A DNA stretch of 64,000 bases, from positions 165,035-229,034 of the forward strand of contig NZ_JABUOU010000008.1 of the NCBI RefSeq assembly GCF_013344475.1, given 5' to 3'. Position 1 is the stretch's first letter. Each line of letters opens with the position of its first letter. This stretch comes from Martelella limonii (GTDB taxonomy: Bacteria > Pseudomonadota > Alphaproteobacteria > Rhizobiales > Rhizobiaceae). The notes under the pieces were generated by a model. It had not been told where the DNA came from. It saw only the letters and a list, made by a program, of their open reading frames with translations, and did no database searches. Positions 8,334 to 17,198 of the stretch are shown here, one piece after another. The position numbers and the translations under genes are program-made.

Positions 8334-9260
8334 TCACGCGCTCCGATCGCGGCTGTTGAGCCGCTTGGCGAAATAGTCGCCGACCGTGTTCAGCGAATAG
8401 ACCGTCAGCACGATCGCAAGGATCGGTCCGAGGATCAGCAGCGGAAAGCGGCTGATCAGGTCCGTCGAAGCGGCGATCATCCCGCCCCAGGAGGGCGCCG
8501 GCGCGGGAACGCCGTAGCCCAGGAAGGACAGCGAGCCTTCCGTCACGATCAGGCCGGCCATCAGTGTCGGCATGATCGCCGTCAGCGCCGGCACCAGGTT
8601 CGGCAGGATTTCCTTCAGAAGAATGCGCCGGTCAGAGGCGCCCATGGCGCGTGCGGCCAGCACATAGTCGCGGCTCGACTGCGAGATCACACCGCCCTTG
8701 GCAACGCGGGCATAGGTGCCGATATCGAGAAGGCCAAGCACGAGCGTGATGGTCAAGACCGAGGAGCCGGTCACGGCGACAAAGGCGAGGACCACGAGGA
8801 TCGACGGCAGCGACGACATCGTGTTGGCATAGAGGTCGACGATGCGCTCCACCATGCCGCGGTAGAAGCCCGCCAGAAGGCCGAGCATCAGCCCGAAGCC
8901 TGCCGAGATCAAGGTGGCGAACAGGACGATGGTGAGCGACGCCCGCGCGCCCCAGATGACGCGCGAGAAAATGCTGCGTCCGATTTCATCGGTTCCAAAC
9001 AATCCGTTCAGCGTCCATTCCGGCGGCTGCGAAAAATCGCCGTAGGGAAAGATCGGGCTGACGAGGCCGGGAATAGAGTTCACGAAGGCTGCGGCCAGGA
9101 CCAGAATGATCAGGAATACCGCAGACAGCAGTTCGAAGGCCGAGGCATCGACAAATCGCAGATGTCGGGTCCTTGGCATGGCCGCTTCAACGATCGCCGC
9201 AAGCGTCGCCTTCTCGCCTTCTTCAGGCAGGCCGGTCGGAACATGGGACGACTGGTTCAT
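8334..9260 (-). CDS. Dipeptide-type ABC transporter permease (DppC/OppC-like)
   Basis: A 308-residue membrane protein with a cytoplasmic N-terminus, one early membrane segment at about residues 42-62, and the ABC permease domain carrying the remaining segments. The coupling-loop region (AMGASDRRILLKEILPNL) and the C-terminal SLSFLGYG motif are typical of DppC. The start ATG overlaps the preceding DppB-like stop (ATGA). Confidence 0.92.
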   Translation of the reverse strand: MNQSSHVPTGLPEEGEKATLAAIVEAAMPRTRHLRFVDASAFELLSAVFLIILVLAAAFVNSIPGLVSPIFPYGDFSQPPEWTLNGLFGTDEIGRSIFSRVIWGARASLTIVLFATLISAGFGLMLGLLAGFYRGMVERIVDLYANTMSSLPSILVVLAFVAVTGSSVLTITLVLGLLDIGTYARVAKGGVISQSSRDYVLAARAMGASDRRILLKEILPNLVPALTAIMPTLMAGLIVTEGSLSFLGYGVPAPAPSWGGMIAASTDLISRFPLLILGPILAIVLTVYSLNTVGDYFAKRLNSRDRSA

Positions 9261-10222
9261 GCCACATCCACCCTGGGATCGATGATGGCGTAGCAGAGAT
9301 CGACGAGAATGAAGATCACGACGAAGATGATGACGGTGAGCGAGAGGATGCCCTGCACCAGGGCAAGGTCGTGGCTCTTGACCGCGGAAAGAACGGTCCA
9401 GCCGATGCCCGGAACCGCGAAGTAGGCCTCCACGACGAAGGAGCCGGCGAGCAGATAGGTCATCGACATGCCCACGACCGTGATGATCTGGGGCAGCGCC
9501 GGCCTCAGCACATGGCGAAACAGGATATAGCCGAGCGAAAGCCCCTTCACCCGCGCAACCTGAACGAAATCCTCCTGCAGCGCGCTCACGAATTCATTGC
9601 GCGCGACGCGGTAGAGATAGGCGCATTGATGGGCCGAGAGGCACATGACGGGCAGACAGACATACCAGAGATTGGCCAGTGGATCGTCCGAAAACGAGAC
9701 CCAGCCGGTGGCGGGCAGCCAGCGCAGGATCAGCGCGAAGACATAGGACAGAAGCACGACGATGACGAAGGTCGGCACGGCCAGCAAAAGCGATGAGACC
9801 GACCGCATCGCCGTATCCGTCAGCTTGCCGGGATGGCTTGCCGTGTACATTGCCAGCGGCACGCCGATGAGGAAGGAAATGAGCTGTGCCAGAATGGCGA
9901 TCTCGAAGGTAACCGCGGCGCGTTCCAGCATCAGTTGCAAGACCGGCTGCTGCGAAAACAGGGTCACGCCGAAATCGCCATGGAAAACGCCGCCAAGCCA
10001 GTGCAGGTAGCGCTCGAAAACCGGCAGGTCATAGCCATATTCGGCATTGAGCCTGGCGATCTGTTCCGAGGTGGCATTTTCCCCGAGGATCAGTTGGGCC
10101 GGCGATCCAGGCGACAGGTTCGCAAGCGCGGTCGCCGCAAAGGTGACGAGGAAGAACACCGGCACACCAGCGGCCAGCCGCATGCCGATCGCCTTTCCAT
10201 AAAGCAGCAAGCCATGTCTCAA
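9257..10222 (-). CDS. Dipeptide-type ABC transporter permease (DppB/OppB-like)
   Basis: A 321-residue permease of the BPD_transp family with about six membrane segments and the DppB-typical LNAEYGYDLPVFERYLHWL periplasmic region. The coupling loop reads VKGLSLGYILFRHVLRPAL. The annotated start is a TTG at 10222 preceded by AAGAGGA at good spacing; an in-frame ATG at 10183 would shorten the protein by 13 residues but keep all membrane segments. Confidence 0.9.
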   Translation of the reverse strand: MRHGLLLYGKAIGMRLAAGVPVFFLVTFAATALANLSPGSPAQLILGENATSEQIARLNAEYGYDLPVFERYLHWLGGVFHGDFGVTLFSQQPVLQLMLERAAVTFEIAILAQLISFLIGVPLAMYTASHPGKLTDTAMRSVSSLLLAVPTFVIVVLLSYVFALILRWLPATGWVSFSDDPLANLWYVCLPVMCLSAHQCAYLYRVARNEFVSALQEDFVQVARVKGLSLGYILFRHVLRPALPQIITVVGMSMTYLLAGSFVVEAYFAVPGIGWTVLSAVKSHDLALVQGILSLTVIIFVVIFILVDLCYAIIDPRVDVA

Positions 10223-10276
10223 CGCGCCAATCCTCTTGCTTTTCCGTTTGTGCCCGGCCGGTTCAAGATGAAATCC

Positions 10277-11209
10277 TCAGACTCTCTTCCACTCGGCTTC
10301 GGCATCAAGCCAGCCGCTGTCGCGCTCCAGCAACTGCTTCTGCTCGGCCTTCGAATAGCCGCCCATGTCGTGCTCGTCGGCATACCGGGTCGACTGCTCG
10401 GCAAAGACGCGACGGCCGTAGTCCATCATGCCGAACATCGATGCCTTTTCGAGGTAGTGCATGGTGACGAGGTTGAAGCCGAGCTCGGCGATTTCCTCGA
10501 GCGTCACGAACGGCTTGCCGTTGACGGTCGCGACGTCGCCGAACATCTTCCAGCCCGGCAGAACCTTGGCGACCTTCCGGCATTCTTCCAGCGTGCGCAG
10601 GCCGTGGACATAGGTCATTTCGGCGCCGAGCTCTTGCGCGCGCACGCACCGCTCGATCGCATCATCGAGGCCCTTTTCGAGCTTGGATTCGGAGCGCGCG
10701 ATCACAACGCAGTCCGTGCCCTCGCAGGCCTCGATGCCGGCCTTGATCTTGGCGAGCCAGAGATCCTGAGGGACGACCTCGTGGGTGACGTTGCCGTCGA
10801 GCTTGCCGGCAAGCGTCGCCTCTTCCATGGCCCGGCCGAACCGGGCATAGCCGCGCTCGTTCGGCGTGTCCTCGATCAGGATGGCGGCGGCGCCCGCCTT
10901 GGCGAGGCGCTTGCAGGTGCGATAGGCCTGTGCGACATCGCCGAAGCCGTCATCGGCGTCGATGATCAGCGGGAGCGGCGAGTAGTCGGCGATCCGGTCG
11001 GTTGCCCAGACCAGCTCCTCCTGATTGTGCAAACCCAGATCGGGCACGCCGGACATGGAGAAGCCGAGGGATGCGCCGGAAAGCAGAATGGCCTTGAAGC
11101 CGGCCATTTCGGCGGCCTTGGCCGAATAGCAGTCCCAGACGCAAGGGGTGAAGACCTGTTCGCGGGCGAAGAGCTCGCGGAAAGTGGTTCTGGGTCGCTT
11201 GTCGAACAT
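10277..11209 (-). CDS. Isocitrate lyase / PEP mutase superfamily enzyme
   Basis: A 310-residue barrel protein with the Mg-binding aspartates of the superfamily in LIIDADDGFGD (Asp84, 86, 87) and an ISxRSE-like segment (VIARSES). It lacks the KKCGH signature of true isocitrate lyases, so it is more like PEP mutase, oxaloacetate decarboxylase or 2-methylisocitrate-lyase relatives that make or break a C-C or C-P bond next to a carboxylate. It sits between the binding-protein and permease genes, so it is very likely part of the pathway. Its substrate is unknown. Confidence 0.85.
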   Translation of the reverse strand: MFDKRPRTTFRELFAREQVFTPCVWDCYSAKAAEMAGFKAILLSGASLGFSMSGVPDLGLHNQEELVWATDRIADYSPLPLIIDADDGFGDVAQAYRTCKRLAKAGAAAILIEDTPNERGYARFGRAMEEATLAGKLDGNVTHEVVPQDLWLAKIKAGIEACEGTDCVVIARSESKLEKGLDDAIERCVRAQELGAEMTYVHGLRTLEECRKVAKVLPGWKMFGDVATVNGKPFVTLEEIAELGFNLVTMHYLEKASMFGMMDYGRRVFAEQSTRYADEHDMGGYSKAEQKQLLERDSGWLDAEAEWKRV

Positions 11210-11258
11210 GTGTGCTGGCCTTTGCAGGAAATCGTTGGTTGCACCGGACGGGCCGGCA

Positions 11259-11283
11259 GCGATCCGCCGGGAAGGCGGATCGC
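11259..11283. terminator. Intercistronic hairpin after the binding-protein gene
   Basis: Perfect 10-bp inverted repeat, GCGATCCGCC at 11259-11268 and GGCGGATCGC at 11274-11283, loop of five bases, with no T-run. It lies just after the stop of the binding-protein gene. Such hairpins often stabilise binding-protein mRNA and lower expression of downstream transporter genes (inference). Confidence 0.55.
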
Positions 11284-11297
11284 GGTTTCAGTCGTGT

Positions 11298-12914
11298 TTA
11301 CTTCGATGCCGCGCAGGCGTCGTCGCAGACATAGAGATACTGTTTCTGCAGCATGCCGCCATCGGAAGGAACGATGCCGCCGGTGTTGTCGCGCAGAAGC
11401 AGGAAGCGGGTTTCGGAGCCGAAGATGTAAAGTGGCAGGTCTTCCGCCACCATCTTCTGGACCTCGTCATAGTCGGCCTTTACCTCAGCCTCGTCCATCG
11501 TGGCGCTGGCGGCCTTCAGCTCCTCATCCATCTTCGGATTATCGTACTGGCCCCAGTTGTAGATGCCGTCGGAAGCCAGATGACCGGAAATGGTCGGTTC
11601 CGCCCCATTGGCAACCAGAACGCCGCCGTCGACGCAGAGGTCGAAGTTCATCTGCTCCTTGCAGGTCTGCGTCAGCATCGCCTGATCGACGATGTTCACA
11701 TCGATCTTGACGTTCTTGTACGCGCTCATGACCTGCTGGACGTAGGAGGCAAGGCGTTTCAGGTCCGAGTTGGAATAGGTCACCAGCGTCATTTCGAAGG
11801 GCTTGCCCTCCTCGGCCAGCGCGTCGAAAATCTTCTGCGCGTCTTCGGGATTGTAGTCCGGCAGCGTGTATGCCGTCTGATAGTAAGGCGAGGTCTCGGT
11901 GAAGTAATTGATCGGCGTGACATAGCCGTCGGACTGGGTATAGGCCTTCATCAGGCGGGCACGGTCGATCGCCTCGTAGAAGGCCTTGCGGGCGCGCACA
12001 TCGGTGAACACGCCGGTCTTCTGGTTGAAGAAGGCGCGGTAGAGACCCGGAATCGGGATTTCGTGGGTGGCAACGCCTTCCGCATCGGCATTGGAGCCGA
12101 ACTGATAGGGGTAACCCGCCATCATCGTCGCCCCGCCCTGCACGACCGTTGCAATGCGGCTATTGGTTTCCGGAATGATCTTGAAATTCAGCGTATCGAG
12201 ATAGGGCCGCGGCTGATCCCAGTATTCCGGGTTGCGCTTCAGCGTCATCGAAATGCCCTGGTCCCAGCTGTCGAAGATGAACGCGCCGGCGCCGACAGGC
12301 TTGATGTCCGATGGCTGCTTCGCCGCAGCCAGCACCTTGGGGGAACCGATGAAAGGCGCCTGCTGGGCAAGCTGCGAGCCGAAATTGCGGTTGGGTTGAT
12401 CAAGCGTGATGGTCAGCGTGAGCGGATCGACGATCTCGACACTCTTGTTCCAGGACGAAACGAAGGATTGGGTCGGCGCCATGGTTTCCGGATCGGCCAT
12501 CCGGTCCCAGTTGTATTTCACGGCTTCGGCATCGTAGGGCTCGCCGTCGGTGAAGGTGACGTCCGGGCGCAGCTTGAGGGTCCAGGTCTTTGCATCGTCG
12601 CTGGTGAGGTTCTCGGCCATGCCGCCCTGGATCTTGCCGTCGACGTCGAGATAGACGAGCACGCCATAGATGGCATCACGAACGTCCATGGGGCCGCCCG
12701 GATAGGTGCCGTTGATGAGCGCAGGGTCCCAACTGGTGATATCCGAACCGTTGATGATGGTCATCTCGCCGCCGGAAATCGGCTGCTGGTCGTCCGCCAA
12801 GGCCCTGGTCGCTCCTGAAATCGCAGGGACTGCCGCGGCAAGCGCGAGTGCGATCATGGCCACCCGGCCCGAGCTCAGGAAAGTGCCGCTAAGGCGCTTT
12901 GAGTTGAATTGCAT
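11298..12914 (-). CDS. Extracellular solute-binding protein family 5 (DppA/OppA-like)
   Basis: A 538-residue periplasmic binding protein with a Sec signal peptide (basic N-terminus, hydrophobic stretch near residues 20-36, likely cleavage after ALA-DD). The family-5 features are clear: WTLKLRPDVTFTDGEPY and later the REAL-like region around VRARKAFYEAIDRARLM. The ATG at 12914 is preferred because GGAG lies nine bases upstream; the longer frame begins with a TTG inside that site. It delivers the ligand to the DppBCDF-like transporter. The family binds peptides but also opines, glutathione, heme and other solutes, so the ligand is open. Confidence 0.92.
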   Translation of the reverse strand: MQFNSKRLSGTFLSSGRVAMIALALAAAVPAISGATRALADDQQPISGGEMTIINGSDITSWDPALINGTYPGGPMDVRDAIYGVLVYLDVDGKIQGGMAENLTSDDAKTWTLKLRPDVTFTDGEPYDAEAVKYNWDRMADPETMAPTQSFVSSWNKSVEIVDPLTLTITLDQPNRNFGSQLAQQAPFIGSPKVLAAAKQPSDIKPVGAGAFIFDSWDQGISMTLKRNPEYWDQPRPYLDTLNFKIIPETNSRIATVVQGGATMMAGYPYQFGSNADAEGVATHEIPIPGLYRAFFNQKTGVFTDVRARKAFYEAIDRARLMKAYTQSDGYVTPINYFTETSPYYQTAYTLPDYNPEDAQKIFDALAEEGKPFEMTLVTYSNSDLKRLASYVQQVMSAYKNVKIDVNIVDQAMLTQTCKEQMNFDLCVDGGVLVANGAEPTISGHLASDGIYNWGQYDNPKMDEELKAASATMDEAEVKADYDEVQKMVAEDLPLYIFGSETRFLLLRDNTGGIVPSDGGMLQKQYLYVCDDACAASK

Positions 12915-13015
12915 TGCCTGTTTCTCCAATCTCTCCGCCCTTGAACAGAACGGATATTTGTTCCCGTTGTTATTTTATATGCGGCGTGAATCACCCGCCG
13001 TTCATGCACTTGATT

Positions 13016-13597
13016 TTACTGGCTTTCGCCGGCCTCGTCCCTCCATCTTCTGACGGCCGGATGGGTGATATCGAAGAGGTCGAGTGCCCGGCCGACACTC
13101 TGGCTGATGATGTCGTCGATGGTCTTCGGCTTGGTATAGAAGCCCGGAACCGGCGGCATGATGATCCCACCGCTGCGCGTTACCTGATCCATCAGCGCGA
13201 TGTGCCCGGCATGAAAGGGCGTCTCGCGCAGCATCAGCACCAGCCGGCGCCGTTCCTTGAGGCACACATCGGCAGCCCGGGTGATCAGATCGTCGGCATA
13301 GCAATGGGCGATTCCGCTCATCGTCTTCACCGAGCAGGGCGCGACCAGCATGCCGTCCGAGCGGAACGACCCGGAGGCGATCGCCGCCCCGATATCGCGG
13401 TGGCTGTAGGTGCGATCGGCAAGCGCGCGGATGTCGTCGGCGCTCATGTCGATGCCCTCTTCCTGCGCCGTACGGATCGCAGACGGCGATATCACCAGAT
13501 GGGTCTCGACGTCCTCGATCGCGCGCAACATTTCGAGTGCGCGAATGCCGTAACACGTGCCGGAAGCCCCGGTGATGGCGACGATCAATCGGCGCAA
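13016..13597 (-). CDS. ubiX: Flavin prenyltransferase (UbiX/PAD1-like)
   Basis: About 193 residues from the preferred TTG start at 13597, which has GGGAGAG upstream and gives the standard UbiX N-terminus MRRLIVAITGASG. A GTG at 13615 is an alternative; longer starts overlap the decarboxylase gene. Flavin-binding motifs include TGASGTCYGIR and APCSVKTMSGIAHCYADDLI. The enzyme attaches a dimethylallyl group to FMN, making the prenylated FMN needed by UbiD decarboxylases. It directly follows a UbiD gene in the same operon, so it is probably a dedicated maturase rather than the ubiquinone-pathway copy. Confidence 0.93.
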   Translation of the reverse strand: MRRLIVAITGASGTCYGIRALEMLRAIEDVETHLVISPSAIRTAQEEGIDMSADDIRALADRTYSHRDIGAAIASGSFRSDGMLVAPCSVKTMSGIAHCYADDLITRAADVCLKERRRLVLMLRETPFHAGHIALMDQVTRSGGIIMPPVPGFYTKPKTIDDIISQSVGRALDLFDITHPAVRRWRDEAGESQ

Positions 13598-13664
13598 TGG
13601 TCTCTCCCGCAGCACGCGTTCCGTGCGCTGTTGCCGGAAAATCCGGGAGTGGCTGCAGATGTTT

Positions 13665-15089
13665 TCATGGCAGGAGATCCGGACGGATTTCGGCAAGCAG
13701 ATCCTGCATGCGCTGATAGGCCTCCAACGGTGGAAGCGCCCTGTCGTAGCCCTGGCGCCGATCACCGGCCTTCATCGTGGCGTCGTAGCCGATCTTGGCA
13801 ACCACGCCGCCATCCTCCTGCGCTTCCGAGCGGTCGGCCGGCAGGCCGTCGACAATCAGGACATCGCGCTCGGCCCGCATGCGGGTCATCTTGGCGAGCT
13901 CGACCGCGGCGAGGTCCCAGGGGTCGACATCATCGTCGACGATGGTGACATTCTTGATGATGCTGACCGCGCCCCAGCAGATCGCCATGGCGCGCCGCGC
14001 CTGTCCGGGCCGGGGCGAGCGGAGCTGCACGATCACATCATTTCTGCCCGATCCCGATGCGGTGACGGCCACCTCGCCGACATTCTGCAGCGATCGCGAG
14101 AGCTGGGCTTTGAGCGATGCCGCGATCGGCACGGCGGCGATGTAGATATGCTCGGCGTGGTAGCCGGGCTCGATCACCTGGAACATGGCATCGGTACGAT
14201 TGGTGCGCGCCTGGAAGGTGCAGATCAGACCGCTGCCGTAATCTTCATACATGCCGTGATATTCCGATACCGGCCCTTCGACATGAGCCCGATCGGAATG
14301 GATCAGGCCTTCGAGCACGATCTCGGCTTCGGCCGGCACCAGCAGATCGGACGTGATCGTCTTGGTCATGCGCACCGGGGCACCGAGGAGCGCGCCGGCA
14401 TTCTCCATCTCGTCATCGCCAAGGCCGAGATAGAGGCACGCGGCAAGCTGAATGGCCGGATGCGCGCCGAGGACCACGGCAAAGGGAAGCGGCCTGCCCA
14501 TAGCCGCGGCCTTGCGCGCCATGATCGCCAGATGGTGGTTCGGCGCAATCCCGATCATCGCCTCGCTGCCGCCGAGAACCTTGAGGCGCGCATAGGACGC
14601 ATTGCCAAGCCCGGCTTCCGGATCCTTCGCGATGATCATGCCGGCGGTGATATAGGGCGCGGTTTCGCGCTCGAAGAAGTACGGGACCGGCAGGCCAGAC
14701 AGGACATTTTCGCGCACGACAACCTGCTGGACCGGCGCATCCTGCACGACCTCCGGCTTGATGGGCTGGCGTACGGCATCCGTCAGCGTCGCCTGGATCT
14801 CGTGGACATCAACGCCCAGCGCCATGGCGATCCGCGCGCGGCTCGTCAGCAGATTGCCGAACAACCTTATCTGCGATCCCTCCACCCGCTCGAAGCGCAC
14901 CGCGGCGCGGTCATCGGCAAGCGAGAGCATGGCGGAAACGTCGAACTTGGCGCTCACGGGCTTTTCGACGACGAGGAGTTCACCCCTGCCCTCAAGGTCG
15001 TCCAGCATCGCCCTGCATGACTGATCGCCCCCGAGGCTGTTACCTGCCGCAAGGTTGGGGGATCGGTTTAGTTCCAACAAAGATTTCAC
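13665..15089 (-). CDS. UbiD-family prenylated-FMN-dependent decarboxylase
   Basis: A 474-residue UbiD-like (de)carboxylase. Visible family motifs are NASYARLKVLGG (cofactor-binding Arg), APNHHLAIM, EGPVSEYHGMY (acidic residue of the Glu-Arg-Glu catalytic network) and IVDDDVDPWD. These enzymes reversibly decarboxylate acrylic, aromatic or heteroaromatic acids via prenylated FMN. As first gene of the operon it starts at a GTG (15089) with AAGGA eight bases upstream. An ammonia-lyase in the same operon would produce an alpha,beta-unsaturated acid, which is a typical UbiD substrate class (inference). It is not clearly the ubiquinone UbiD. Confidence 0.9.
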   Translation of the reverse strand: MKSLLELNRSPNLAAGNSLGGDQSCRAMLDDLEGRGELLVVEKPVSAKFDVSAMLSLADDRAAVRFERVEGSQIRLFGNLLTSRARIAMALGVDVHEIQATLTDAVRQPIKPEVVQDAPVQQVVVRENVLSGLPVPYFFERETAPYITAGMIIAKDPEAGLGNASYARLKVLGGSEAMIGIAPNHHLAIMARKAAAMGRPLPFAVVLGAHPAIQLAACLYLGLGDDEMENAGALLGAPVRMTKTITSDLLVPAEAEIVLEGLIHSDRAHVEGPVSEYHGMYEDYGSGLICTFQARTNRTDAMFQVIEPGYHAEHIYIAAVPIAASLKAQLSRSLQNVGEVAVTASGSGRNDVIVQLRSPRPGQARRAMAICWGAVSIIKNVTIVDDDVDPWDLAAVELAKMTRMRAERDVLIVDGLPADRSEAQEDGGVVAKIGYDATMKAGDRRQGYDRALPPLEAYQRMQDLLAEIRPDLLP

Positions 15090-15285
15090 GCAGACGGTCC
15101 TTCACCCCAATCATGTTCTGAGGCGATTATGAAAGACGGCAGCACCGCGCGGTAGCGGCGATCCGTCGAAGCAGGCCATAGGAAAAATTGAACCGGTGGC
15201 ACAGAAGGCGGGTTAAGGAATTGTCGATTGATTTAGAGAGGTTCCTAATTGTAAGTTAGCAAAAATCAAAAAAAACAGGTGCTCG

Positions 15286-16734
15286 ATGCAATCGGTGCGA
15301 GACGGCGGAAATTCCTACGGGAAAGCAGCCATGAACATCACGCCGGAGGGCGTAATTTCATACTGGAGCGGCGCCGCCGAGCAACTGCTCGGTTACTCTT
15401 CAGATGAGATCGTCGGAAGAAACCTTTTCGAGCGTCTCGTTCCCTCGCGTTACGAAACCGGCTTCATCAAGCATCTGAGCCTGTCACAGCTGTCTTCCGA
15501 TGGCGCGAATTTCGAATTCCCGTGCCTGCACAAGGACGGCTGTTTCATCGACATTTGCGCCTCCGTCGCACCGATCGTCACGGAAGGCACACGCACTCCC
15601 GGCTATACTGCAATCCTTGAAAACCTCGCCTTTCGCCGCAGCATGCAGGATCGCCTGGTGGCAATTCTCGAGACCATACCGACCGGTGTTCTGGTGGTCG
15701 ATGAAGCCGGCACGATCGACCTGGTGAACAGGCATTTCGAGGTGATGTCCGCCTATCCCCGCAGGGAGCTGAAGGGAATGAAGGTCGAGCAACTGGTGCC
15801 GGACAAGCATCGCGCGGCCCATGCCGGGCACCGGCATGAATATTTCAGGAAGCCTGTTCCAAGGCTCATGGGCAATGGTCGCGATCTGACCCTGCGGCGC
15901 AAGGATGGCAGTGAAATACCGGTTGAGGTCGGCATCAGCGCCGTTGCCGTGCCCACCGGAAAGCAGGTTCTGGCGATCGTGACCGATATTTCCCAGCGGG
16001 TCGAAACCGAGGAACGGCTGAACCGGCAGCAGGTCGATCTCGAGCGCACGGTCGAGGAGCTCACGACCTTTGCCTATGTCGCTTCCCATGACCTGAAATC
16101 GCCGCTGCGGGGCATCGCGCAGATTTCACAATGGATCGAAGAGGATATGGACGACCGGGAAGCGGTTTCCGATCATATCAGGCTGCTGCGCAGCCGCATC
16201 GCCCGGATGGAGCGGCTTCTGAACGATCTCCTCGCCTATTCCCGTGCCGGCCGTTCTGCCGGCGGCATGGGCGAGGTGTCCATCGCGGTGGTGGGGCGGG
16301 ACATCTTCGAGCTGCTCTCGCCGCCGGAAGGCATGAGGCTCAGCCTCGATGGCGACCTGCCGACCTTCCAGACCCTTCGCACGCCGCTGGAGCAGATCAT
16401 TCACAACCTTTTCTCCAACGCGATCAAGCACCACGACCGCGCAGCGGAAGGCAACATCACGCTCTCTTGCCAGCAGGCATCGCGCGCGTTTTTCGAATTC
16501 TGCGTCAAGGATGACGGGCCCGGAATCGACCCGCAATATCATGAACGCGTGTTCGGAATGTTCCAGACGCTGCGCCCGCGCGATGAAGTCGAAGGGAGCG
16601 GCATGGGGCTTGCGCTGATCCGCAAGATCGTCACCACCTTTGGCGGAACGGTTTGGATCGTATCCGAAGCGGGACAGGGCTGTGCGGTGCATTTTACGTG
16701 GCCTGTTGAGATTGAGACGAAGGACAAAGCATGA
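15286..16734 (+). CDS. Soluble PAS-PAS sensor histidine kinase
   Basis: A 482-residue cytoplasmic kinase with no membrane segments. PAS 1 lies at about residues 12-112 and PAS 2 at 122-238, then the phosphoacceptor helix FAYVASHDLKSPLRGI with His268 and an HATPase domain with NLFSNAIKHH (N box), KDDGPGI (G1) and GSGMGLALIRKI (G2). The dimerisation helix resembles kinases that work with phytochrome-type or Rcp1-like regulators. Its stop overlaps the regulator ATG (ATGA), so the two are coupled. The PAS ligand is unknown; no heme or flavin signature stands out. Confidence 0.9.
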   Translation: MQSVRDGGNSYGKAAMNITPEGVISYWSGAAEQLLGYSSDEIVGRNLFERLVPSRYETGFIKHLSLSQLSSDGANFEFPCLHKDGCFIDICASVAPIVTEGTRTPGYTAILENLAFRRSMQDRLVAILETIPTGVLVVDEAGTIDLVNRHFEVMSAYPRRELKGMKVEQLVPDKHRAAHAGHRHEYFRKPVPRLMGNGRDLTLRRKDGSEIPVEVGISAVAVPTGKQVLAIVTDISQRVETEERLNRQQVDLERTVEELTTFAYVASHDLKSPLRGIAQISQWIEEDMDDREAVSDHIRLLRSRIARMERLLNDLLAYSRAGRSAGGMGEVSIAVVGRDIFELLSPPEGMRLSLDGDLPTFQTLRTPLEQIIHNLFSNAIKHHDRAAEGNITLSCQQASRAFFEFCVKDDGPGIDPQYHERVFGMFQTLRPRDEVEGSGMGLALIRKIVTTFGGTVWIVSEAGQGCAVHFTWPVEIETKDKA

Positions 16735-17198
16735 GTGAAGATCAGAATCCGACCTCTCCGGCAGAGCCACAGGCCTTTCGGCATGCCTCCATTTTCGTCG
16801 TAGACGATGATGATATCGATGTGACGTCGATCCGCCGGAGCCTCAAGAAACTGCGGCTTCTGAACCCCATCGTCAGGGCACGGGACGGGCAGGAGGCGCT
16901 CGACATGCTGCGGGATGGCAGGGTGCAGGCGCCCTATATCATTCTGCTCGACCTGAACATGCCACGGCTCGGCGGGCTGGAGTTTCTGCGCATCCTGCGT
17001 GAGGATCCTGTCCTCACCAACGCGATCGTTTTCGTACTGACGACATCGCAGGCGGATGAGGATATCACGGCCGCCTACCGCGACCACGTTGCCGGCTATA
17101 TGCTGAAACAGCGGGTGGGAGAGGACTTCCTGAACCTTATCGGATTGATCGAACATTATTGGCGTCTGGTCGAACTGCCTGGCGACAGTTCGTCATGA
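16731..17198 (+). CDS. Single-domain response regulator (Rcp1-like)
   Basis: A 155-residue stand-alone receiver. The acidic pocket is VVDDDDID, the phosphorylation site is Asp74 in LLDLNMPRLGG, and the switch residues are TTSQAD and MLKQ. Single-domain regulators of this type often pair with PAS or phytochrome kinases and act by protein contact or phosphorelay. It has four-base overlaps with both neighbours. Confidence 0.9.
   Translation: MSEDQNPTSPAEPQAFRHASIFVVDDDDIDVTSIRRSLKKLRLLNPIVRARDGQEALDMLRDGRVQAPYIILLDLNMPRLGGLEFLRILREDPVLTNAIVFVLTTSQADEDITAAYRDHVAGYMLKQRVGEDFLNLIGLIEHYWRLVELPGDSSS

Noticed and set aside
6311..8359. Plus-strand frame of 682 codons
   Set aside because: It is antisense to two clear ABC ATPase genes and has no recognisable domain.
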